Counted from the first letter of the stretch, positions 6,925 through 14,067 are shown. The stretch is 20,803 bases of DNA from Candidatus Thiodiazotropha taylori (GCA_019100305.1 JAHRHW010000024.1:1-20803); one strand, 5' to 3'. Notes: generated by a model not told the origin, from the sequence alone. Program-made: numbers and translations.

Positions 6925-7905
6925 ATGATGAGGATGGCACCGGGTCTGCTTCTGCTGTGGCTGCTGCTTCCGGCATTCAGCCAGGCGCAATGGCTCAGTC
7001 AGCAGGCCGACATCATGGGCACCCGGATAAGTGTCGAATTGTGGCATGATGATCCGACACTCGGTGAACTGGCGATTGCCGCGGTACTCGATGAGTTCAA
7101 ACGACTGGATGAAAAACTGAGTCCCTATAAAAGCGACAGTGAGCTCAGCCTGGTCAACCGGATAGCGGCAGAGTCAGCCATCGACATTTCGAGCGAGCTG
7201 TTCCATCTACTGCAGGAATCCCGCAAATATGCTGAATTGACTGGTGGTGCATTTGATATCACTTTTGCCTCGATCGGACACCAATACGACTACCGGAAGG
7301 GCCACAAGCCCGATCAGCAACGCACCCGGCAAACCCTGCCGCTCATCGACTATCGACACATTGAACTCGACCCCGAGCGCAACACGGTCCGCTTCCTGCG
7401 CAAGGGCGTGAAGATCGATCTGGGAGGCATCGCCAAAGGTTATGCCGTTGACCGGGGCATTGCACTGTTACGTAAAAGAGCGATCGAACATGCCCTGATC
7501 AGCGCCGGCGGTGACAGCCGGTTGATCGGTGATCATCGTGGCAGACCCTGGCATATCGGCATCCAGGCGCCAAGGAACAAGCAGACCATGGCTGCCGTAC
7601 TTCCCCTCTCCGACAGTGCGATCTCGACCTCCGGTGACTATGAGCGTTTTTTTGAGGTCGATGGCGTCAGATATCACCATATCATCACTCCCCAGACCGG
7701 ACACTCTGCAAAGGGTGTTCAGAGCGTTACCATTCTCGGTGCGAACACCCTCCGTACCGATGCCCTATCAACCAGTATCTTCGTCCTGGGTGCCGAAGAA
7801 GGCATGGCCTTGGTTGACCGTCTCGATGATGTGGAGGCAATTATCATCGACCGGCAGGGAGAGCTGTTAACCTCCTCAGGACTGGATAGTCTGGATAAGC
7901 ACTAA
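6925..7905 (+). CDS. apbE: FAD:protein FMN transferase (ApbE)
   Basis: 326 residues. ApbE takes FMN from FAD and links it to a Ser/Thr of target proteins, with Mg2+, in the periplasm. Visible family motifs in order: 'MGTRISVELW', 'LSPYKSDSELSLVNR', 'GAFDITFASIG', 'IDLGGIAKGYAVDRGI', 'LISAGGDSRLIG', 'STSGDYERFF', 'HHIITPQTG' and 'TDALSTSIFVLG', the last holding the metal-binding Asp. A Sec signal peptide (LLLLWLLLPAFSQAQ) lacks a lipobox Cys, so it is secreted rather than a lipoprotein. It starts 40 nt after the AgmX-type gene with no clear Shine-Dalgarno; ATG 6928 or 6934 are alternatives. No terminator separates it from the motor operon, so co-transcription is likely. Its usual targets (NqrB/C, RnfD/G) are not in the window. 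Its 3' end overlaps the convergent tgt by 4 nt. Confidence 0.95.
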   Translation: MMRMAPGLLLLWLLLPAFSQAQWLSQQADIMGTRISVELWHDDPTLGELAIAAVLDEFKRLDEKLSPYKSDSELSLVNRIAAESAIDISSELFHLLQESRKYAELTGGAFDITFASIGHQYDYRKGHKPDQQRTRQTLPLIDYRHIELDPERNTVRFLRKGVKIDLGGIAKGYAVDRGIALLRKRAIEHALISAGGDSRLIGDHRGRPWHIGIQAPRNKQTMAAVLPLSDSAISTSGDYERFFEVDGVRYHHIITPQTGHSAKGVQSVTILGANTLRTDALSTSIFVLGAEEGMALVDRLDDVEAIIIDRQGELLTSSGLDSLDKH

Positions 7906-9008
7906 GCGACATCGCCCGAGCGCATTTCATAGAACTCTTTACGAAACGCTTCGAAGCGCCCGTTCTCGATTGCACCGCGAATATCCCGCATCAGTTTCTG
8001 GTAGTAGTAGAGATTGTGGATTGTGTTGAGTCGGGCGCCGAGAATCTCATTGCATTTATCCAGATGGCGCAAATAGGCGCGGCTGTAGTTGCGGCAGGTA
8101 TAACAATCACACAGCGGATCCACCGGGCTGTCGTCATACTGATGGGCCGCATGGCGAATCCGCACCACACCCTGATGGGTAAACAGATGACCATTGCGGG
8201 CATTGCGGGTCGGCATGACACAATCGAACATATCGATACCTCGGGCGACCGATTCCACAATATCCTCCGGTGTCCCCACGCCCATCAGATAGTGGGGTTT
8301 GTCCCCAGGCAACCGACTGCTGAGATGATCCAGTACCCGCCATCGGTCTGCAGGGGGTTCACCCACCGAAAGACCGCCCACCGCATAGCCGTCGAAGCCG
8401 ATCTGTTTGAGGCCCTCCAGGGAGGCTTCCCGCAGGCCTTCATACATCCCTCCCTGCACGATGCCGAAGAGTGCAGAGGGATTATCCCCATGGGCATCCC
8501 GGCTGCGTTCGGCCCAGCGAAGGGAGAGCTCCATGGATTGCCTGGCCTCCTCCTCTGAAGCCGGATAGGGGGTACACTCGTCGAATACCATGACGATGTC
8601 GGCACCGAGTTTTCTCTGTACCTGCATCGACTCTTCAGGCCCCATGAAGACCTTGCTGCCATCGATTGGCGAACGGAAATCGACCCCTTTCTCAGTGATC
8701 TTGCGCATATCCCCCAGACTGAAGACTTGAAAGCCGCCGGAATCGGTTAGAATCGGCTTTTGCCAATGCATGAAATCGTGCAGATCCCCATGCGCCTGAA
8801 TCACATCGGTTCCCGGTCTGAGCATCAAATGGAAGGTGTTGCCTAGGATGATCTCAGCACCTAACTCCTGCAACTCCTCTGGCGTCATGGCCTTCACCGT
8901 GCCATAGGTGCCTACCGGCATGAAGGCCGGTGTCTCAATGCTGCCCCTCGGAAAGCTCAACTGGCCCCGGCGGGCTGCGCCATCAGCCTGGAAGATACTG
9001 AATTTCAT
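7902..9008 (-). CDS. tgt: tRNA-guanine(34) transglycosylase
   Basis: 368 residues from ATG at 9008; an in-frame upstream extension to 9101 exists but lacks family similarity, whereas MKFSIFQADGAARRG is the typical beginning. Tgt exchanges guanine 34 of GUN-anticodon tRNAs for preQ1, the first tRNA-bound step of queuosine synthesis. Landmarks: 'TDSGGFQVFSL' with the general acid Asp89, 'VQGGMYEGLR', 'GGLSVGEP' and 'MFDCVMPTRNARNG' with the nucleophile Asp262. The zinc site is complete: Cys300, Cys302 and Cys305 ('CDCYTC') and His331 ('TIHNLYYY'). The length is normal. queA lies upstream on the same strand, 246 nt away. The usual downstream yajC-secDF genes are absent here; instead the gene runs into apbE. 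No strong promoter was identified. Confidence 0.97.
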   Translation of the reverse strand: MKFSIFQADGAARRGQLSFPRGSIETPAFMPVGTYGTVKAMTPEELQELGAEIILGNTFHLMLRPGTDVIQAHGDLHDFMHWQKPILTDSGGFQVFSLGDMRKITEKGVDFRSPIDGSKVFMGPEESMQVQRKLGADIVMVFDECTPYPASEEEARQSMELSLRWAERSRDAHGDNPSALFGIVQGGMYEGLREASLEGLKQIGFDGYAVGGLSVGEPPADRWRVLDHLSSRLPGDKPHYLMGVGTPEDIVESVARGIDMFDCVMPTRNARNGHLFTHQGVVRIRHAAHQYDDSPVDPLCDCYTCRNYSRAYLRHLDKCNEILGARLNTIHNLYYYQKLMRDIRGAIENGRFEAFRKEFYEMRSGDVA

Positions 9009-9068
9009 CGTTTTTAATGACCCTGGAAGCCTATCATCGACCGATAATGTCACATTCTGTGAACTTGT

Positions 9069-9086
9069 ATTAGGGATATCCCTAAT
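9069..9086. promoter_or_regulatory. 18-bp perfect palindrome, probable operator
   Basis: ATTAGGGATATCCCTAAT is perfectly self-complementary over 18 bp. It lies between tgt (start 9008, minus strand) and the candidate small RNA on the plus strand, ending 6 bp before the putative -35 of that RNA. A dimeric regulator is the natural reading; the TAGGxATAxCCTA shape recalls sites of NarL/FixJ-type response regulators such as the RcsB box, but the regulator is not identified. Confidence 0.55.
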
Positions 9087-9091
9087 AATTC

Positions 9092-9119
9092 TTGACTTCA
9101 ATACATATAATATTAGAAA
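9092..9119 (+). promoter_or_regulatory. Putative sigma70 promoter of the small RNA
   Basis: TTGACT (9092-9097, 5 of 6) and TAGAAA (9114-9119, 4 of 6) are separated by 16 bp. The predicted transcript start near 9126 coincides with the base of the first hairpin. A consensus TATAAT at 9106-9111 is also present but has no -35 at the right distance, so the exact -10 is uncertain. Confidence 0.4.
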
Positions 9120-9125
9120 ATACCG

Positions 9126-9213
9126 ATGTGCTGATCATTATGCATCAGCACACACTCCTCCATCCTCCTTTGGTGGAATTTTTCAGCGCGGCACCCCTGC
9201 CGCGCTTTTTTTT
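9126..9213 (+). ncRNA. Candidate small RNA with CCTCC motifs
   Basis: On the strand opposite to tgt and queA the 246-nt gap between them contains a compact transcript-like unit of about 88 nt. First comes a perfect 9-bp stem TGTGCTGAT/ATCAGCACA (9127-9135, 9144-9152) with an 8-nt loop. Next is a pyrimidine-rich unpaired stretch (9153-9184) with two CCTCC motifs (9157-9161 and 9164-9168), complementary to Shine-Dalgarno sequences, and an AATTTTTC run of the kind bound by Hfq. It ends with a strong intrinsic terminator. The promoter fits, and no credible reading frame is present. This is the architecture of a trans-acting sRNA that blocks ribosome binding sites. No known family was recognised, and the 5' end is inferred. 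Confidence 0.6.
9185..9213 (+). terminator. Intrinsic terminator, plus strand
   Basis: A 9-bp GC-rich stem AGCGCGGCA/TGCCGCGCT with a CCCC loop (9185-9206) runs straight into a run of eight T (9206-9213). The T-run is only on the plus strand; on the minus strand the hairpin is followed by GAAAAATTC, so it does not serve queA well. It is too far from any plus-strand gene except the candidate small RNA. Confidence 0.85.
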
Positions 9214-9254
9214 ACCCTGAATTCAGAACCTTGATCAACTCACCGCCGGAATAT

Positions 9255-10295
9255 TCAAGCCCCGGATGACTCCCCAGGCGTGAGAAACATCGCATCCCCG
9301 TAGCTAAAAAAACGATAACGCTGTTCAACAGCATGCCGATAGGCACCCATCAGCCTCTCATATCCGGCAAATGCGGAGACCAGCATCATCAGGGTCGACT
9401 GGGGCAGGTGGAAATTGGTGATCATGGCGTCAACCACATTGAACTGAAAGCCGGGACGGATGAACAGCCGGGTATCACCCCGAAAGGGTTGCAGAGCACC
9501 TGTTTGAGCGGCCGACTCGAGACTTCGCACACTGGTTGTACCAACCGCAATCACTCGCCCCTTGCGTTGTTTGGTCTCGGCAATGAGATCACAGACGGTC
9601 TGATCAACTTCCGCATACTCCTGATGCATCACATGCTGATCCAGGTCATCCACCCGTACCGGTTGAAATGTACCGGCCCCCACATGCAGAGTCACTCTTG
9701 CCTGGTTGACACCCTTTGCGGTCAGTTCTGCCAACATCTCATTGGAGAAGTGGAGACCTGCTGTGGGAGCGGCGACTGCTCCCATCTTCTCGGCATATAC
9801 GGTCTGATATCGGCTCTCATCCAACCCTTCGTCCTGACGGGTTATGTAGGGAGGTAGCGGCATATGGCCCTGCTGATCCATCAAGGCATGAAAATCCCGT
9901 TCAACTGAACGCAGTTGAAAGAACTCCCCATCCCTACCAATCACATCGACTCGGTCACCACCCTCACCCAAGAGGATTTTGCTGTTGATTTTGGGTGATT
10001 TACTCGCCCGCACCTGGGCGAGTGCCAGGGTAGGCTCTGAGACCCGCTCAATCAGCACTTCGACCCGCCCACCAGTCTCCTTTTTGCCATGTAACCTGGC
10101 TTTCATCACCCGGGTGTCGTTGAAGATCAGCAGATCTCCGGCTGAGAGTAAACCTGGCAGGTCGGCAAACTGCCGATCCTCAGGTGATGTCTGGTTTGGC
10201 GGAAGCACCAACAGACGGCTCGAGCCACGCTCCTCTGGAGGATACTGGGCAATAAGCTCATCCGGTAGAAAATAATCGAAGTCTGACAAACGCAT
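9255..10295 (-). CDS. queA: tRNA preQ1(34) S-adenosylmethionine ribosyltransferase-isomerase
   Basis: 346 residues, the usual family length. QueA transfers and rearranges the ribosyl part of S-adenosylmethionine onto preQ1 in tRNA, giving epoxyqueuosine. Typical segments are visible: N-terminal 'MRLSDFDYFLPDELIAQYP', 'GDLLIFNDTRVMKARLHG', 'GGRVEVLIER', 'YAEKMGAVAAPTAGLHF', 'VTLHVGAGTFQPVR', 'VIAVGTTSVRSLESAA' and 'NFHLPQSTLMMLVSAFAG'. The start codon lies directly after a GC-rich stretch without an obvious Shine-Dalgarno. tgt follows on the same strand after 246 nt, a wider gap than in most relatives, because the candidate small RNA occupies it. The divergent hydrolase gene begins 162 bp upstream. 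Confidence 0.97.
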   Translation of the reverse strand: MRLSDFDYFLPDELIAQYPPEERGSSRLLVLPPNQTSPEDRQFADLPGLLSAGDLLIFNDTRVMKARLHGKKETGGRVEVLIERVSEPTLALAQVRASKSPKINSKILLGEGGDRVDVIGRDGEFFQLRSVERDFHALMDQQGHMPLPPYITRQDEGLDESRYQTVYAEKMGAVAAPTAGLHFSNEMLAELTAKGVNQARVTLHVGAGTFQPVRVDDLDQHVMHQEYAEVDQTVCDLIAETKQRKGRVIAVGTTSVRSLESAAQTGALQPFRGDTRLFIRPGFQFNVVDAMITNFHLPQSTLMMLVSAFAGYERLMGAYRHAVEQRYRFFSYGDAMFLTPGESSGA

Positions 10296-10392
10296 AGGGC
10301 GCGGATGTTAACACGTGCAGCGTTCGATGTATTGACTATCGGGCTGGTGACGCCGTTCGGCAGACTCCATTCCCTGCTTTATTGATCTTACT

Positions 10393-10422
10393 CATATAAC
10401 CGTTCACCGAGATATTTGACAA
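10393..10422 (-). promoter_or_regulatory. Putative queA promoter
   Basis: On the minus strand, TTGTCA (10422-10417, 5 of 6) and TATATG (10398-10393, 4 of 6) are 18 bp apart, about 100 bp before the queA start. The same bases give TTGACA on the plus strand (10416-10421), but with no -10 at the right distance for the divergent hydrolase gene. Confidence 0.35.
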
Positions 10423-10457
10423 TCGACTATAAAAAAGGGAGAAGACGGAGGTAAAGG

Positions 10458-11327
10458 ATGCTTACCCAGATGCTCAACCCCATGATACGACCACTGCCAA
10501 AACTGTTTTTGGTCCTCCTGCTGCTGGTCAGTCAATACGCTGCGGCGGAGACCATTCAACTGCGCATGCCGAACGGCCTGTTTGCCACGGCGGATTATCT
10601 GGATACAGGAGATAAACAGCCGCCGATATTGATCCTGCACGGCTTTCTGCAAACCCGTGACTTTTTCACCGTACGGCGGATAGCCGATGCGTTACACGAG
10701 GAGGGGTATAGTGTTCTGCTGCCCAATCTCTCATTGGGTATTGATCAGCGTGATCAGAGCCTGCCCTGCGAAGCGATACATACTCACAGCATGGAGCAGG
10801 ACCGGAACGAGGTGGCCCAATGGGTCGAATGGCTTTATCAAAAAAATGCCAAACCCGTCACTCTGATCGGCCACAGCATGGGCAGTTTGACACTTTTGGC
10901 CTATCTGCATTCGCAGCCTGATCAGGAATTCATCAATCAGGCGATTTTGATCAGTCTTATCGCATTCGCACAGGGTCCGATAGCAAAAGAGGACTCAACG
11001 GATAAACTGCGCGCGGAACAACACCCGACAATGGGTTCGAATCGCATACATAACTATCGGCTGGCTTTTTGTGACAGCTATCCATCTCAACCTGACCACT
11101 ACCTATCCTATCTCAACTGGGATCAGACCCAGGCCAGCCGAGCGTTACTTGGTTTATCAAAAAAACCGAGTATTATTTTAGGCAGTAGCGACAATCGTCT
11201 TAGCCCGGAATGGAAACCGATGCTTATAGATTTAAAAGCCAATGTCATTGAGATCGAAGGCGCCAACCATTTTTTTGATCACTCATATGAATTTGATCTA
11301 TTCGATAACATTATTCAGATGCTTTGA
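10458..11327 (+). CDS. Exported alpha/beta hydrolase
   Basis: 289 residues. ATG 10458 follows a strong Shine-Dalgarno (GGAGGT, 10447-10452). A signal peptide (PKLFLVLLLLVSQYAAAE, cleavage probably after AAA) sends it to the periplasm or outside. The rest is an alpha/beta hydrolase: oxyanion-hole segment 'LILHGFLQT', nucleophile elbow 'GHSMGS' with Ser140, acid 'SSDNRLSP' with Asp245 and base 'GANHFF' with His271, so the Ser-Asp-His triad is complete. The substrate cannot be read from the sequence; esterase or lipase-like activity is likely. It is followed after 31 nt by the GGDEF-EAL gene on the same strand, perhaps as a two-gene operon. Several TTA/ATA-rich codons near the end give it slightly lower GC than its neighbours. 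Confidence 0.85.
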   Translation: MLTQMLNPMIRPLPKLFLVLLLLVSQYAAAETIQLRMPNGLFATADYLDTGDKQPPILILHGFLQTRDFFTVRRIADALHEEGYSVLLPNLSLGIDQRDQSLPCEAIHTHSMEQDRNEVAQWVEWLYQKNAKPVTLIGHSMGSLTLLAYLHSQPDQEFINQAILISLIAFAQGPIAKEDSTDKLRAEQHPTMGSNRIHNYRLAFCDSYPSQPDHYLSYLNWDQTQASRALLGLSKKPSIILGSSDNRLSPEWKPMLIDLKANVIEIEGANHFFDHSYEFDLFDNIIQML

Positions 11328-11358
11328 GTGAAAACCGGATCCGTAAGTTGTCATAGGC

Positions 11359-13599
11359 ATGCAATTCAGACCGATACCATTAAGCCTCTTCACAACATTT
11401 TTTGTTGCCATCTTCTTACTCCTGCTGTTCAGTCTGGGGCGCCTTACCTACCTGGAAATTGAAAAACTGAATGAGCGTTTCCTAAACGCCAACCAGCAGC
11501 AGGCAGACCAGGAGGTCGCTTCAGCATTGACTGAATCCCTGAATACCATCAATCAGAAAACGCTCCAACTGGCTCGCTGGGAAGAGGTGATTCAGCAGCT
11601 TCAGCAGCCGACCTATTACACCTATTGGTATCGCCATCGGGCAAAACAAAACCGCTTTACCTCTGACCATATCCTTGATCTGGCCCTTTACGATGCCGAG
11701 GGTAATGTGCTGGCGTCGATCGATACCTCGCTGTTACCTGATAGCATCGTGCGCGATCAATTGGATCAAATCATAAAGATCAGTGAATACCAGCCGTTTG
11801 TCACCGCGATCGAACCCGTCTTCAGCCGACATACCAACCAGCTGCTGGGTTATATTTCAACACTCAATCAATTGATGCCGATCATCGAGTCCCATCACTT
11901 CAGCAATGCTGATCCAGCGACACTCAATATCGACATCGATCAGTCGGACAATCTCACTGTTGAACAATTCAAGCAACATCTGCACTACCATTTGATCAGC
12001 ACGCCATACAGTCAAGCCATTCAGTCAGAGTTGGCCGACTTTCTGTTTAGACTTGCCACGATCACGGCGATTCTTACACTGCTGATTTTTCCCATGGCCG
12101 CCTGGCTTGTCAGTCGTCCCATCATGGCCATCACACAACATATCAATGAGCTGAAGCAGTATCCTTACAAGAAATTCGATAGCTCCAAGGATGCACCCTT
12201 GTTGATCACCGAACTGGATACCATTCGGCAATCCCTCGACAGTTATCACAATCAGTTGAACCAGGCGAACAACACACTGGATGAAAGAAACCAACAACTT
12301 CAGCATCTGTCCCAGCGGGACAACCTGACCGGAGTACTTAACCGCAGCGCCTTCGACGATTACTGGAGTGAGATCAATCAGCTGACTGACAACAAGAGAG
12401 TGCAAACCTGCCTGATCCTTTTTGATATCAATCACTTCAAAGCACTCAACGACAGCTACGGCCATCAGGCCGGTGATGATGTGTTGATCACCATAGCCCA
12501 GCTCATCAACAGCATGTTGCATGGACGCGAACAGCTGTTTCGTCTCGGCGGTGATGAATTTGCCACTATTCTGATCGGAGACAATCATCGCAAGGCGATG
12601 CAACTTGCCAAACAGTGCCATCTGGCGATTTCAAACTACCCGTTTGAAAAGCTGGGTATCCTGGAGCCTGTACGGATGAGTATCGGCCTGGCGCAAAGCT
12701 TGACTGTTGATGATTCCAATCTCAATACACTGCTCTGGCAGGCGGATGTTGCAGTCCACTTTGCGAAACGCCCTGGTTACTCGAATATTGTCAGTTTTTC
12801 AGCAGAATTGGCGCAACATGCTCAAGGACTGTTTTCCAACCGCACCCAAAGCGTCGTTTTCGATGCCATAGACAATGGCAGTGGACTGGTGCTGTTCTAC
12901 CAGCCCATTGTCAATCTGGAATCCGGGCAAGCCGAGTACTATGAGGCACTGGTGCGCATCACTCATGAGGATCAGCTGATCCTGCCGTCGCATATCTTCC
13001 CGCTAGTGGAAGCCAGAAGTCTGGAGCTCGACCTGGACCGCCAGGTGATACGGAAAATCTGCGCCGATCTGAAGACGGAAAAAATACCCCCTGGTTCGGG
13101 TGTCTCGATCAATCTCTCCGCCCCAACGATTGTCGATAGCGATTTAACCAACTGGCTGGAAGCGCTGATCCTCTACACAGGGCAATACAAGCTGCTGATC
13201 GAGGTCACTGAGACCGCGTTGATCACGCAACTTGAAACAGCTCGAAAAAACCTCAACAAACTCAGATCGATGGGATTCCGCATCGCGCTGGATGACTTCG
13301 GCAGCGGCTACTCCTCAATCCGCTATCTCGGCACGATGCCGGTGGATGTGGTCAAGTTTGATATCACCCTGACCAGGCTACTGGAGGAGTCTGATTCCAA
13401 TCCGATCCTCGATCATCTGGCGCAGATGATCAACGAATCCGGACACCTGCTGGTGGCTGAAGGGATCGAAACCCGATCTGCGGCAACCCAATTGAGACAG
13501 CTTGGATTCCGCTATGGCCAGGGATACTATTTCGGCAAACCGAAGGCACAGATTTCTGAAAAACAGGACTATAAAAACTCCTTAAATTTTTCTGCATAA
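11359..13599 (+). CDS. Membrane GGDEF-EAL cyclic-di-GMP enzyme
   Basis: 746 residues: TM1 about 8-28, a periplasmic sensor domain to about 230 with a CHASE4-like look ('LQLARWEEVIQQ', 'LALYDAEGNVLAS'), TM2 about 232-252, a HAMP-like segment and coiled coil, then GGDEF and EAL. GGDEF is intact ('RLGGDEF', 397-401; 'LFDINHFKALNDSYGH'), but the inhibitory RxxD site reads REQL, so product inhibition is probably lost. The EAL domain has its metal and catalytic residues: Glu529 (EALVR), Asn in 'SINLSA', Glu in 'IEVTETA', Asp645-Asp646 (DDFGSGYSS), Glu701 (AEGIET) and Gln721 (QGYYFG). Both synthesis and breakdown of cyclic-di-GMP are therefore possible, set by a periplasmic signal. The Shine-Dalgarno is weak. 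The exported hydrolase upstream may be linked to its signal or output. Confidence 0.93.
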   Translation: MQFRPIPLSLFTTFFVAIFLLLLFSLGRLTYLEIEKLNERFLNANQQQADQEVASALTESLNTINQKTLQLARWEEVIQQLQQPTYYTYWYRHRAKQNRFTSDHILDLALYDAEGNVLASIDTSLLPDSIVRDQLDQIIKISEYQPFVTAIEPVFSRHTNQLLGYISTLNQLMPIIESHHFSNADPATLNIDIDQSDNLTVEQFKQHLHYHLISTPYSQAIQSELADFLFRLATITAILTLLIFPMAAWLVSRPIMAITQHINELKQYPYKKFDSSKDAPLLITELDTIRQSLDSYHNQLNQANNTLDERNQQLQHLSQRDNLTGVLNRSAFDDYWSEINQLTDNKRVQTCLILFDINHFKALNDSYGHQAGDDVLITIAQLINSMLHGREQLFRLGGDEFATILIGDNHRKAMQLAKQCHLAISNYPFEKLGILEPVRMSIGLAQSLTVDDSNLNTLLWQADVAVHFAKRPGYSNIVSFSAELAQHAQGLFSNRTQSVVFDAIDNGSGLVLFYQPIVNLESGQAEYYEALVRITHEDQLILPSHIFPLVEARSLELDLDRQVIRKICADLKTEKIPPGSGVSINLSAPTIVDSDLTNWLEALILYTGQYKLLIEVTETALITQLETARKNLNKLRSMGFRIALDDFGSGYSSIRYLGTMPVDVVKFDITLTRLLEESDSNPILDHLAQMINESGHLLVAEGIETRSAATQLRQLGFRYGQGYYFGKPKAQISEKQDYKNSLNFSA

Positions 13600-13689
13600 C
13601 CCATGATTTCAAGGTATACTGTGCCGCTTCCAGGCCCATCCACCTAAAATCAATGGCTTATGTAGTCCTTGTGTTTTGGCTGGCTGGGC

Positions 13690-13695
13690 TAAAAT
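13690..13695 (+). promoter_or_regulatory. Putative -10 box of tRNA-Leu
   Basis: TAAAAT (5 of 6) ends 17 nt before the mature tRNA 5' end, giving a predicted start near 13702 and a short leader. A weak -35 (TTGTGT, 13669-13674) sits only 15 bp away. A second possible -10, TATACT at 13614-13619, lies further up without a good -35. Confidence 0.35.
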
Positions 13696-13712
13696 GGTAA
13701 GATTCACTGTAT

Positions 13713-13799
13713 GCCAGAGTGATGAAATTGGTAGACATGACGGATTCAAAATCCGTTGCCTTCACGGGCGTGCCGGTTCGAGTCCGGCCTCTGGTACCA
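13713..13799 (+). tRNA. leuX: tRNA-Leu(CAA)
   Basis: A class II tRNA of 87 nt with encoded CCA (13797-13799). The acceptor stem GCCAGAG pairs with CTCTGGT, with a G-U wobble at the terminal pair. The anticodon stem ACGGA/TCCGT holds the loop TTCAAAA, so the anticodon is CAA, which reads UUG. The long variable arm (TGCC...GGCGT) and the T arm GCCGG-TTCGAGT-CCGGC are complete, and the discriminator is A as expected for leucine. It closely resembles the leuX type of Enterobacteria, a frequent integration site for genomic islands. No integrase or repeat of the tRNA 3' end was seen in the window. Confidence 0.96.
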
Positions 13800-14067
13800 C
13801 TCCTTTCCCAGCCGGGACAGACGCTTAAGCTTATGCCCCCCTCAGACAGTCTGCCGCAAGCAAGCCCCCCCCTGGCGTCGATTTATCGAACATACTGAGT
13901 TCCACCTATCGCTGCCAATCAGCTTGAGCAGTAAGCGACGGTTTGTGCCTTGCTTGTTTCACCACCTGAGTAGATTTTAAATCCCCGTTCTGGTGAAATG
14001 TGTAGTTCAGGTACTCATCAACCACCGGTGAGGCTCGGCAGCCAGAACCCTAAAAAAACACGGCAGA
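13800..14067 (+). other. Intergenic stretch after tRNA-Leu, no gene seen
   Basis: 268 bp between the tRNA and the Sel1-like gene. Short open frames here (for example 13756-13980) start inside the tRNA and have no Shine-Dalgarno, hydrophobic segment or recognisable composition. No clear terminator for the tRNA, no integrase remnant and no direct repeat of the tRNA 3' end were found. A promoter for the downstream operon must lie here or further up, but no convincing -35/-10 pair was seen. Confidence 0.6.

Noticed and set aside
9009..9101. 31-residue N-terminal extension of Tgt
   Set aside because: The extension has no family similarity, and the known Tgt N-terminus begins at the ATG at 9008; the extension would also run through the palindrome.
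9092..9111. TTGACT and consensus TATAAT as one promoter
   Set aside because: The boxes are only 8 bp apart, too close for sigma70; TAGAAA at 9114 with a 16-bp spacer was used instead.
8908..9234. Plus-strand open frame of 108 codons across the tgt start and the intergenic region
   Set aside because: It lies mostly antisense to the conserved tgt start, has no Shine-Dalgarno or recognisable domain, and runs through the palindrome, hairpin and terminator structures.
10416..10433. TTGACA and TATAAA before the hydrolase gene as one promoter
   Set aside because: The spacer is only 6 bp; no suitable partner was found for either box on the plus strand.
12025..12621. Minus-strand open frame of 198 codons
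   Set aside because: Antisense to the GGDEF region; the opposite strand has intact catalytic motifs.
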